Shown here: positions 23,076 to 30,199 of the stretch, one piece after another | Layout: each line of letters opens with the position of its first letter | How positions within the stretch are numbered: position 1 is the first letter of the stretch | DNA from: Myxococcaceae bacterium | Lineage (GTDB): Bacteria > Myxococcota > Myxococcia > Myxococcales > Myxococcaceae | DNA length: 37,441 bases | Reading direction: 5' to 3' | NCBI GenBank assembly: GCA_019694575.1 | Contig: JAIBBR010000040.1 | Coordinates: 1-37,441, forward strand | Made by a program: the position numbers and the translations under genes | The notes under the pieces: generated by a model | The model's database searches: none | The model's input: only the letters and a program-made list of their open reading frames with translations | Told to the model about the DNA's origin: nothing

Positions 23076-23465
23076 TTACTCGTCTTTTTCCTCGGCTTTG
23101 CTCCAAATGCGCTCCAGCGCCTTGGTCAGCCGCGGGTCGCCCTCGAGATGCTCGGCAATCTTCTTGCTCAGCGTCTTTGACTGCAGACGCACTTTCTCAC
23201 GCAAGATGTCGCCCACCAATTTTCGGGTGGCCTCTTCGCGTGACTTAATTTGACCGCTGCGCAGCTGCCGCACGATGTCGAGCGCGTTGGCGGTGACGGC
23301 TTCGGTCGCCCCCACGTTGCCCCCGCCCACCAGGCCCGAAGCGCCGACCAGCGATTCGCTCTTGCCGACTTTGCCTGCGAACCCCCCGCCGCCCGCCTTG
23401 CCAGCGCCGCTGGGGCCTTTGGCGCCGCCCGCTCCCTTTTTGCCGCCTACTTTGCCTACGCCCAT
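23076..23465 (-). CDS. Small basic protein upstream of the sigma factor (possible anti-sigma/FlgM-like)
   Basis: 129 aa, not recognised with certainty. The first ~45 residues are Gly/Lys/Ala-rich and disordered. The second half is helical (ALDIVRQLRSGQIKSREEAT, then RKLVGDILREKV, then KKIAEHLEGDPRLTKALERI). It ends 11 bp before the sigma factor start. The combination of a disordered N-terminus, a helical C-terminus with a G-x-I-x-S/D-x-E-x-A-x4-V pattern and a place next to a FliA-type gene recalls FlgM, but the similarity is weak. It could also be a T3SS regulator of another kind or a substrate. Confidence 0.65.
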   Translation of the reverse strand: MGVGKVGGKKGAGGAKGPSGAGKAGGGGFAGKVGKSESLVGASGLVGGGNVGATEAVTANALDIVRQLRSGQIKSREEATRKLVGDILREKVRLQSKTLSKKIAEHLEGDPRLTKALERIWSKAEEKDE

Positions 23466-23502
23466 GTCGTCGCTCGCCTCGCCTGTCTCTTACCGTGGCG
23501 CT

Positions 23503-23952
23503 CTACTTCTTCGCCTTCTCTTTTTTTGGAGGCGGCAACGCGCCTTCTTCTTTCGCGTCGAGCAGGGCTTGGGCCAGCTTCGCGCCGTCGCTCTCGGGCT
23601 CCAGCTCGAGTGCGGCTTTAAGCTCCTTCATCGCCTCGGTCACCTTGCCCATGAAGAGCAGCGCTTCGCCGCAGTGCGCACGAGGCAGCGACGACTTGGG
23701 CGACAAGCGCTGGGCAGCCCGGTACGCCTGCAGCGCCTTTTCGGGCTTGCCAAGCACCAGCTCTAACGTGCCGAGCGCCAACTGCGGCACTTCGCTCTTG
23801 GGCATCAACGCGGCGGCACCGCCAAAGACGTCTTTGGCGTGCGCATGCTGGCCCATGTCGAGCCACAAATAACCGGCTTCGAGCATCACCATCGCTTGTA
23901 ACTTTTCGACAGGAACCAAACTGCCAGCCACTTCGGTTACGGTCTCAGACAT
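23503..23952 (-). CDS. TPR protein, T3SS chaperone candidate
   Basis: 149 aa with about three TPRs (AGYLWLDMGQHAHAKDVFGG, LALGTLELVLGKPEKALQAY, AHCGEALLFMGKVTEAMKEL) and a Lys-rich tail. Size and architecture match SycD/LcrH or SctG-type chaperones. It lies 84 bp after the gene for the first putative secreted subunit (24037-24600) and just before the small protein/sigma factor pair. The subunit is its most plausible client. The ATG is preceded by AAGGGG at short distance. Confidence 0.85.
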   Translation of the reverse strand: MSETVTEVAGSLVPVEKLQAMVMLEAGYLWLDMGQHAHAKDVFGGAAALMPKSEVPQLALGTLELVLGKPEKALQAYRAAQRLSPKSSLPRAHCGEALLFMGKVTEAMKELKAALELEPESDGAKLAQALLDAKEEGALPPPKKEKAKK

Positions 23953-23972
23953 GGGGGGCCCCTTTATACACG

Positions 23973-24000
23973 AAGGGCGGCCTGAGTTCAGACCGCCCTT
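23973..24000. terminator. Hairpin between the secreted-subunit and TPR chaperone genes
   Basis: AAGGGCGG (23973-23980) and CCGCCCTT (23993-24000) form a perfect 8-bp stem with a 12-nt loop. In the leftward direction of the genes the stem is not followed by a clean T-run, so it may act as a partial terminator or an mRNA 3'-end stabiliser, keeping subunit mRNA above chaperone/sigma mRNA. Confidence 0.5.
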
Positions 24001-24036
24001 TTGAAGTGTTTCGATGCTGTATCGAACCGCTAACGG

Positions 24037-24600
24037 TTAGCGAATGTTCGAAATCGAGTTCTTGGTGGTGTCGTGGCGGGTCTTGAGCACGTTCGAAATC
24101 GAGCTGAACATGGTGTTCTCACGCTGCATCGCCACCTGCAGCTTGAGCATTTCATTTTGGTCGCGCTGCATGGCCACCACGTCGCTATTCATGCCGGCAA
24201 TGGTGCTGCTCGAGCCCGTGCCCGCCTGGTAGTTGGGAGTGTTGCTGATACCGCCTGCGATGCTGCCGCCCGACACGGTCGTCGAAGGAGCGCCGATGGT
24301 GGTCGACAAGCCTGCCCCGCCACCATTCACGTTGATGACACCGTTGGCTGCGTAGGCCGCTCCGGCCGAAGGCGAGCTGTTCGAAAACTGGGTCATCGAC
24401 GAGACCGCGGTGGAAACAATGGCCCCCCCGGGAATCAGACCGCCGGCAATCGACGCGCCGTTGGCAATCGCCCCTGCCGCGGTGTCGAGGCCCGACTTGA
24501 GGCGGTCGCCGAAGTCGCGCTTGGGGGTCTGACGCTCGATGGTCAGGTTGTTCGAGATACGAACCGGGGTGGGGTCAATGCGGTTGTTATTGTTAGCCAT
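24037..24600 (-). CDS. Asn/Gly/Ser-rich putative T3SS-secreted subunit (paralogue of the product of 7555-8145)
   Basis: 187 aa from the ATG at 24600, which has an AGGAG SD; the frame is open to 24678 but without SD. It has no Sec signal. The N-terminus is polar and Asn-rich, the middle is Gly/Ser/Ala/Ile-rich (AAGAIANGASIAGGLIPGGA) and the last ~45 residues are helical, ending KNSISNIR. That end aligns ungapped with the end of the 196-aa protein at 7555-8145. The composition and helical C-terminus fit an exported filament, needle or translocator-type subunit; no canonical SctF needle is visible elsewhere. A FliA-like promoter lies about 97 bp upstream and a TPR chaperone gene lies downstream. 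Confidence 0.75.
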   Translation of the reverse strand: MANNNNRIDPTPVRISNNLTIERQTPKRDFGDRLKSGLDTAAGAIANGASIAGGLIPGGAIVSTAVSSMTQFSNSSPSAGAAYAANGVINVNGGGAGLSTTIGAPSTTVSGGSIAGGISNTPNYQAGTGSSSTIAGMNSDVVAMQRDQNEMLKLQVAMQRENTMFSSISNVLKTRHDTTKNSISNIR

Positions 24601-24696
24601 TTTGAAATCTCCTGAAGAATGCTTGAAGTCTTTGAAAGTGAATCGAAGGCGGTGCAATTTGCTGATTGGCCTCTCCAATCAGTGCCCTCAAAACAG

Positions 24697-24723
24697 TTAT
24701 CGGTGAGACTCCTGAACAGTTGC
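24697..24723 (-). promoter_or_regulatory. FliA-like promoter candidate, site 2
   Basis: Reading leftward: GCAACTGT (24723-24716), 11 bp, ACCGATAA (24704-24697). It is identical to site 1 (8209-8235) at 13 of the 16 positions of the two boxes, with the same 11-bp spacer length, while the spacers themselves are unrelated. The -10 half matches the FliA consensus GCCGATAA at 7 of 8. It lies in the 146-bp gap upstream of the secreted-subunit gene, leaving a leader of about 90 nt. Confidence 0.6.
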
Positions 24724-24746
24724 TCGAGATTCTCAAAGTCTAAGCA

Positions 24747-25040
24747 TTACTTGCGTTTGCCTGCTGACTTGCGCTCGGCCTCAATCTTTTCGCGTATTTC
24801 CAAAAGGTGCAGGAGCAGCGCTTGGGCTTGCTCCACGCCTTTGACGGCTTTCTTACCATTTTCAGCGCGGGGGCCTTTGAGCGCGGCCAAGCTGTCTTTC
24901 AGCGGCGCATAGAGGTTCTCGATGTCTTCGTTCGACGCCGTTTCAATGAACGCTTCGATGTTGGGGTAAAGCGGCTCGGGCACCGAGGCCGGTGCAGACG
25001 GAGCCGACGGCGAAGGGTCTTTCGATTTTTTAGGAGACAT
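24747..25040 (-). CDS. Small helical protein at the head of the T3SS locus
   Basis: 97 aa from the ATG at 25040; an in-frame TTG at 25076 would add 12 residues, and neither has a clear SD. A Ser/Pro/Ala-rich N-terminus (about 1-25) is followed by two helices (PNIEAFIETASNEDIENLYA; then AVKGVEQAQALLLHLLEIRE) and a basic end. It has no signal peptide or membrane helix. The size and helical make-up fit a small T3SS co-chaperone, but no family is recognised. It is divergent from the ABC transporter operon across a 137-bp gap in which no clear promoter was identified. Confidence 0.7.
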   Translation of the reverse strand: MSPKKSKDPSPSAPSAPASVPEPLYPNIEAFIETASNEDIENLYAPLKDSLAALKGPRAENGKKAVKGVEQAQALLLHLLEIREKIEAERKSAGKRK

Positions 25041-25177
25041 AGAGGCCGCTGACGCTACGAGAACGTGCTGCGGCAATCAAAGAAAACTTGCCTCGTAAGG
25101 GGCCGGCAACGCCGCCTCAGGCACACCCCTTTTGCACGTGCGAACCCTTGCTCGATGCATTAGCTACAGCCCACTTT

Positions 25178-25915
25178 ATGGACACCATCGTTTCGATTCG
25201 CGACGTCGTCAAAGAGTATTCACTGGGTAAGGTCGTCGTTCCCGCGTTGCGCGGCGTGAATCTCGAAGTCAAAAAGGGCGAGTTCATTTCTATCGCTGGG
25301 CCGTCGGGTTCAGGCAAAACCACCTTGCTCAACCTGATTGGCTGTGTCGACACCGCCACCCGCGGCTTGGTCTCGGTCACCGGGCAAGACACCGCCCAGT
25401 TGTCTGAGAGCGCGCTCACCCGGCTGCGGCTCAACACCATTGGCTTCATCTTTCAGAGCTTCAACTTGGTCTCGGTGCTCACCGTGTACCAAAACGTCGA
25501 GTTCCCCCTGCTGCTCCAACGCAAGCTCAACGGCGCCCAACGCAAAGAGCGGGTGACGCAACTTTTGACCCAAGTCGGCCTGTTAGATCACGCCAAGCAC
25601 CGACCCAACGAGCTGTCGGGCGGTCAACGGCAGCGCGTGGCGATTGCGCGCGCCTTGGTGGCCGACCCGCAAATTGTGCTCGCCGACGAGCCGACCGCCA
25701 ACCTCGACTCGGCGACTGGCGCGGCGATCATCGACCTGATGAAAGAGCTGAACCACACCAAGGGCACCACCTTCATTTTTTCCACGCACGATCACCGGGT
25801 GATGCAGCACGCCCAGAGCGTGGTGCGGCTCGCCGACGGGTTGATTTCGGGCCGTGAAACCGCGGCCCAAGCGGTGGCGCATTCACTCGGTGTCGAACAG
25901 GCGAAGGCGTCATGA
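25178..25915 (+). CDS. ABC transporter ATP-binding protein (LolD/MacB type)
   Basis: 245 aa from the ATG at 25178; upstream in-frame codons lack family residues. It has Walker A GPSGSGKTT (about 41-49), a Q-loop at FIFQSFNLVSVLTVYQNVEF, the signature LSGGQRQRVAIARALV, Walker B IVLADEPTANLD and the H-loop FIFSTHD. This matches the LolD/MacB subfamily that powers FtsX-type permeases without translocating substrate through the membrane. The stop overlaps the next permease start (ATGA). It is the first gene of a five-gene rightward operon. Confidence 0.96.
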   Translation: MDTIVSIRDVVKEYSLGKVVVPALRGVNLEVKKGEFISIAGPSGSGKTTLLNLIGCVDTATRGLVSVTGQDTAQLSESALTRLRLNTIGFIFQSFNLVSVLTVYQNVEFPLLLQRKLNGAQRKERVTQLLTQVGLLDHAKHRPNELSGGQRQRVAIARALVADPQIVLADEPTANLDSATGAAIIDLMKELNHTKGTTFIFSTHDHRVMQHAQSVVRLADGLISGRETAAQAVAHSLGVEQAKAS

Positions 25916-28050
25916 CCGGCTTTCTTTCTGAGCTGGCCCTGCTCTTTCACATTGCCCGGCGTAACCTCTTCACCACCTTCATCAACTTCATCATCGGGTT
26001 GATTATTTTGGTCGGCACCTGCGGGCAGGTGGCGGGGTCGTCACTGCTCTCGACGCTCACCAGCTCGATGAGCAAAAGCGTCATCGGCTCGGCCGCCGGC
26101 CACCTGCAGGTCTACAACGACGCTTCAGAAGACGAGCTGGCCATTTACGGGCAAATGGGCGGGCAAGACCCCAGCCTCGAACCGATAACCGACTTTCCTG
26201 AAGTGAAGAAGCAGCTCGCCGCCGACCCCAACGTGAAAAACATTGTGCCGCAAGGCATTGGCGGAGGCCTGATTACGTCGGGCAACACGGTCGACATCAC
26301 CCTCGCCAAACTGCGTGACCTCTACCGCGCCCGCGATGAAAAAACGCCCAGCACCGAGGGCAAGCGTTTGACGGCTGAAGGGTACGCCGAACAAATCGCC
26401 AGCGTGAAAGAACACATTCGCCAAATCGTGAAAGTGATTCACGCCGACGCGGCCAAGGCCGACGCGCTGCGCGACGCCAAAACCGTCGACCCGTCAGAGC
26501 AAGAACATCTGGTGACCGCCGCGAGCGATGCGTTCTGGGCCGACTTCGACAAGCACCCGTACGACTCGCTCGAGTTTTTAGAGAACTACATTGCGCCGCA
26601 AGCCGGCGACGCCGACATGCTCTACCTGCGTTACCTCGGCACCGACTTGGAAGCGTTTCAAAAAGCGTTTGACCGCATGTACTTGAAGGAAGGGCAAATG
26701 GTGCCCACCGGCAAGCGCGGGCTGTTGTTGCCCACCTATTATTACGAAGAAAATTTGAAGTTAAAGTGCGCGCGCAAGCTCGACAAAATCAAAGAGCAGC
26801 TCGCCAATTCACGGCGCACTATTGCCACCGATGAAGAGTTGAAGCGCTGGCTCAAAGAGAACCAGCAGCAGACGCGCGAGATTGTGCTTCAGCTCGACGG
26901 TATCAAAACCAAGACCGCTACCACCGCGCTGCAAGGCTTCTTGAAGAGCGATGAGAAAGACTTAAACGGGCTTTTGGCGAAGTTCTTCGACATGAATGAC
27001 CAAAACTTCCACGAGCGCTACGACTTTTTCTACGCGCAGATTGTGCCGCTGCTCGAGCTGTATCGGGTGCGGGTGGGCGACACCATGACCTTCAAGGCCT
27101 ACACCAAAGGCGGCTCGGTGCAGGCGGTCAACGTGCGGGTGTACGGTACATTCGAGTTCAAAGGGCTCGAGCAGTCGCCTCTCGCGGGCGCGATGGCGCT
27201 GATGGACCTGATGAGCTTTCGCGACCTCTACGGTTACATGTCGAAAGACAAGCTGAACGAGATTCAAGCCCTCAAGGCGGCCGCTCCTTCGAAAGGGCTA
27301 AACCGCGAAACCGCCGAAGACGAGCTTTTCGGCCAAGGCGGTTCGGTGGTCAATGAATCGGTCACCAGCACCATTGACGAAAAGCAAGAGCTCTCGGGCA
27401 CCACGGCGAAAAAGCGCGGCGCTACGCTCGATGAGAACACCTACTCGCAAGCTGACTTCGAAGCCGGCGTGGTGCTGAACGTGGCGGTGCTGCTCAAAAA
27501 CGAGCACGACCTCGAGGCAACCCAAGCGCGGTTATCGAAGATGAGCACGCCCAACACGCACTTTCGGGTCGTCACTTGGCAGAAGGCAGCGGGCGTGCTG
27601 GGCGACTTCGTCTATTACGCGCGGGTCGGTTTAAGCAGCGCGATGAGCATTATCTTCGTCATCGCGATGATTGTTATCAGCGTGGCGATGATTATGGCCA
27701 CCATCGCTCGCACCGCCACCATCGGCACCATGCGCGCGATTGGAGCGCAGCGCACCTTCATTATCTCAATGGTATTGGCCGAGACATCGGCCTTGGCGTT
27801 GTTCTTCGGCAGCTTAGGCGCCGCGATCGGGTCAGCGCTCATTCTATTCATCGGGAACAAGGGCATTCCCGCCACCACTCCCGAGCAATATTTTTTCTTT
27901 GCCGGCCCGCGCTTTTTGCCGGTGCTCGAACCCATGCACGTCATCAGCGCGTTCTTCATTATTCTCGCCATCAGCGCGCTGTCGACAGTGCTGCCGGCCA
28001 TTATCGCGACCCGGGTTTCACCCTTACGGGCCATGCAAACGGACGAATGA
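25912..28050 (+). CDS. FtsX/LolC-type ABC transporter permease with large periplasmic domain
   Basis: 712 aa. One membrane helix at about 20-40 (FINFIIGLIILVGTCGQVAG), a very large extracytoplasmic domain (about 45-570) and three C-terminal helices (about 575-700) with the FtsX-type sequence ATIARTATIGTMRAIGAQR and the end ATRVSPLRAMQTDE. This is the MacB/LolC fold, but the periplasmic part is about twice the usual length and contains charged helical segments, perhaps an extended substrate-handling arm. It is coupled to the ATPase gene by a four-base overlap. Confidence 0.93.
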   Translation: MTGFLSELALLFHIARRNLFTTFINFIIGLIILVGTCGQVAGSSLLSTLTSSMSKSVIGSAAGHLQVYNDASEDELAIYGQMGGQDPSLEPITDFPEVKKQLAADPNVKNIVPQGIGGGLITSGNTVDITLAKLRDLYRARDEKTPSTEGKRLTAEGYAEQIASVKEHIRQIVKVIHADAAKADALRDAKTVDPSEQEHLVTAASDAFWADFDKHPYDSLEFLENYIAPQAGDADMLYLRYLGTDLEAFQKAFDRMYLKEGQMVPTGKRGLLLPTYYYEENLKLKCARKLDKIKEQLANSRRTIATDEELKRWLKENQQQTREIVLQLDGIKTKTATTALQGFLKSDEKDLNGLLAKFFDMNDQNFHERYDFFYAQIVPLLELYRVRVGDTMTFKAYTKGGSVQAVNVRVYGTFEFKGLEQSPLAGAMALMDLMSFRDLYGYMSKDKLNEIQALKAAAPSKGLNRETAEDELFGQGGSVVNESVTSTIDEKQELSGTTAKKRGATLDENTYSQADFEAGVVLNVAVLLKNEHDLEATQARLSKMSTPNTHFRVVTWQKAAGVLGDFVYYARVGLSSAMSIIFVIAMIVISVAMIMATIARTATIGTMRAIGAQRTFIISMVLAETSALALFFGSLGAAIGSALILFIGNKGIPATTPEQYFFFAGPRFLPVLEPMHVISAFFIILAISALSTVLPAIIATRVSPLRAMQTDE

Positions 28051-28051
28051 C

Positions 28052-29398
28052 ATGTTTCGCTACTTTCAAATCGCCGCACGAAACCTTTGGCAGCACCGGC
28101 TGCGCACCTCGTTGGTGGGTTTGGCCGTTGCGCTGGTCACCGCTGTCTTCGTGCTGTTGACGGGCATTTCCAACGGCACGCAGAACACGATGATTACCGC
28201 CAGCACCACCCTGCTGACCGGCCACATCAACGTCGCGGGCTTTTACAAAGTCACTCCGGGGCAAGGCGCTCCCGTCGTCACCGAAGCCAAGAAGGTACGG
28301 GCGATCATCGAAAAAGAAGTGCCCGAAGTCGAAAGCATTGTCGAGCGCGGCCGGGGCTGGGCGCGCCTGGTGAGCGATTCGAGCTCGTTGCAGGTGGGCT
28401 TGGCGGGCATCGACATCGAGACCGAAAAAGGCTTCGACGGCGTGCTGCAAATTGAATCGGGCGACTTGAGCAAAATGAAAGAGACCGACGCGGTGCTCTT
28501 GTTTCAAAAGCAGGCTGAAAAACTGGGGTACAAAGAAAACGGCAAGAAAGTACCGGTGAAAGTCGGCGACCGCTTGACGATTTCAGCCCCTACTCCGCGC
28601 GGTACCAACAACACCTTAGACGTCACCGTGGTGGCCATCGCCAAAGACATGGGCTTGATGAGCCAGTTCAGCATTTTCATGAACAACACGGGGTTGCGCC
28701 GCCTCTACCAGATGAATGACGACACCACCGGTGCTTTGCAAATTCAGGTGAAGCATTTCAACCCCAACGATCGCACGGGCCTGACAGCGCTGCGCGAACG
28801 CATTGGCAAAGTGCTCCAACAGCACAACTACACACTGCTCGACAACAACAAGCCCGTACCTTTTTGGATGAAGTTTCAAGACATCACCCGCGAGAGCTGG
28901 ACAGGACAGCGCATTGACTTGACGCTGTGGAGCGACGAAGCCAGTTTCTTAGAGAACTTCGCGAAAATCATTTCGGTTCTCTTCGGCATGGTCATTTTCA
29001 CGCTGGTGGTGATTGTCTCTATCGGCATCTTCGCGGTGATGTGGGTCGCGGTGCGTGAACGCACCCGTGAAATCGGCACCCTGCGGGCGATTGGCATGCA
29101 GCGCTTTTCGGTGATGACGATGTTTCAGGTCGAAGGCGTGATTTTGGGCGTCATCGGCGCCTTGGCCGGCGCGGTAATGGGGCTGGCCATCGCCGGTCTG
29201 CTCAACGCAGCGCACATTAAAATCGCCGAAGGCATGCAGCTGTTTCTCTTCTCGGACCATTTGATTTTACTGCCCACGGCGAACTTGGTGGCGTGGGGCG
29301 TGGGAATCATCACCGTGGTCATCGGCCTGGCTTCCATCGTGCCGTCGGTCATCGCCTCGTTGAAGAAACCCGTCGAAGCCATGTCTCATTCAGGATGA
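28052..29398 (+). CDS. FtsX/LolE-type ABC transporter permease
   Basis: 448 aa from the ATG at 28052, one base after the previous stop; the open frame upstream is a shadow of the first permease. It has a first helix at about 20-42 (LVGLAVALVTAVFVLLTGIS), a periplasmic domain of about 270 residues and three C-terminal helices with VRERTREIGTLRAIGMQRFS and a final KKPVEAMSHSG. It probably pairs with the preceding, larger permease as a heterodimer, as in LolC/LolE. Confidence 0.94.
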   Translation: MFRYFQIAARNLWQHRLRTSLVGLAVALVTAVFVLLTGISNGTQNTMITASTTLLTGHINVAGFYKVTPGQGAPVVTEAKKVRAIIEKEVPEVESIVERGRGWARLVSDSSSLQVGLAGIDIETEKGFDGVLQIESGDLSKMKETDAVLLFQKQAEKLGYKENGKKVPVKVGDRLTISAPTPRGTNNTLDVTVVAIAKDMGLMSQFSIFMNNTGLRRLYQMNDDTTGALQIQVKHFNPNDRTGLTALRERIGKVLQQHNYTLLDNNKPVPFWMKFQDITRESWTGQRIDLTLWSDEASFLENFAKIISVLFGMVIFTLVVIVSIGIFAVMWVAVRERTREIGTLRAIGMQRFSVMTMFQVEGVILGVIGALAGAVMGLAIAGLLNAAHIKIAEGMQLFLFSDHLILLPTANLVAWGVGIITVVIGLASIVPSVIASLKKPVEAMSHSG

Positions 29399-29403
29399 TA
29401 CCC

Positions 29404-30177
29404 ATGACCCGATTGCTCACTTGCGTTGCCCTGCTTGCCGTCACCCTGCCCGCGGTCGCGGCCGACCTCACCAAAGAAGAGATGGTGAAGTTGCTCGCCG
29501 ACATCGACGACCGTCAACGCAACGGAGGCGACTTCAAAGCGCTCGTCTATTTGGAGCAGCGCGAGAAAGACAAAGCCGACCTCGTGCGCGAGTTGATTGT
29601 GTACCGCCGCGACGCCGATGACCGCTTGATGATGCTCTTCGCCAAGCCGAAGAGCGAAGAAGGCAAAGGCTACCTGCGCATCGACAAGAACTTGTGGTCG
29701 TATGATCCCAACGTGGGCAAGTGGGAGCGCACCACCGAGCGCGAGCGCATTGGCGGCACCAACTCGCGGCGCCGCGACTTCGACGAGTCGCGCTTGGCGG
29801 AAGAGTATGACCCCTCGTTCGACGGCGAGGGCAAGCTCGGCGCCTTCGATGTGTGGATGTTGAAACTGCAGGTCAAGCCCAACGTCGATGTGGCCTACCC
29901 CACGATTAAGCTGTGGGTTGACAAGAACAGCCGCAACATTCTGAAGCAAGAAGAGTACGCGCTCTCAGGCCGGCTGATGCGCAAGTCGCTCTACCCCAAG
30001 TGGAACAAGGTCTACAGCGAATCGAAAAAGGCCGACGTCTGGTTCCCCGGTGAGATTCGCATCTATGACGAGGTGGAAAAGTCGAACTCTACCTACGTGC
30101 TCTTCAAGAGCGTCGACTTAAAGCCGCTAGAAGCCAATCTCTTCACCAAGGCTTGGCTCGAGAGCAAGAGCCGGTAA
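29404..30177 (+). CDS. LolA-like outer-membrane lipoprotein-sorting protein
   Basis: 257 aa from the ATG at 29404 with AGGA eight bases upstream; an ATG at 29395 is less likely. It has a signal peptide ending PAVAA-D (about 19-20), then a single LolA/LolB-like beta domain with the family pattern: RDADDRLMMLFAKPKSEEGK, GYLRIDKNLWSYDPNVGKWE and FDVWMLKLQVKPNVDVAYP. This subfamily accompanies MacB/LolCDE-like transporters and is thought to carry lipid or lipoprotein across the periplasm. It lies 5 bp after the permease gene. Confidence 0.9.
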   Translation: MTRLLTCVALLAVTLPAVAADLTKEEMVKLLADIDDRQRNGGDFKALVYLEQREKDKADLVRELIVYRRDADDRLMMLFAKPKSEEGKGYLRIDKNLWSYDPNVGKWERTTERERIGGTNSRRRDFDESRLAEEYDPSFDGEGKLGAFDVWMLKLQVKPNVDVAYPTIKLWVDKNSRNILKQEEYALSGRLMRKSLYPKWNKVYSESKKADVWFPGEIRIYDEVEKSNSTYVLFKSVDLKPLEANLFTKAWLESKSR

Positions 30178-30199
30178 TTTTTCTGACGTCGGAGGGGTG

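Noticed and set aside
26181-26188. ACCGATAA with an upstream GCAA on the plus strand
   Set aside because: Spacing is one base off, the rest of the -35 box differs, and it is inside the coding region of the ABC permease.
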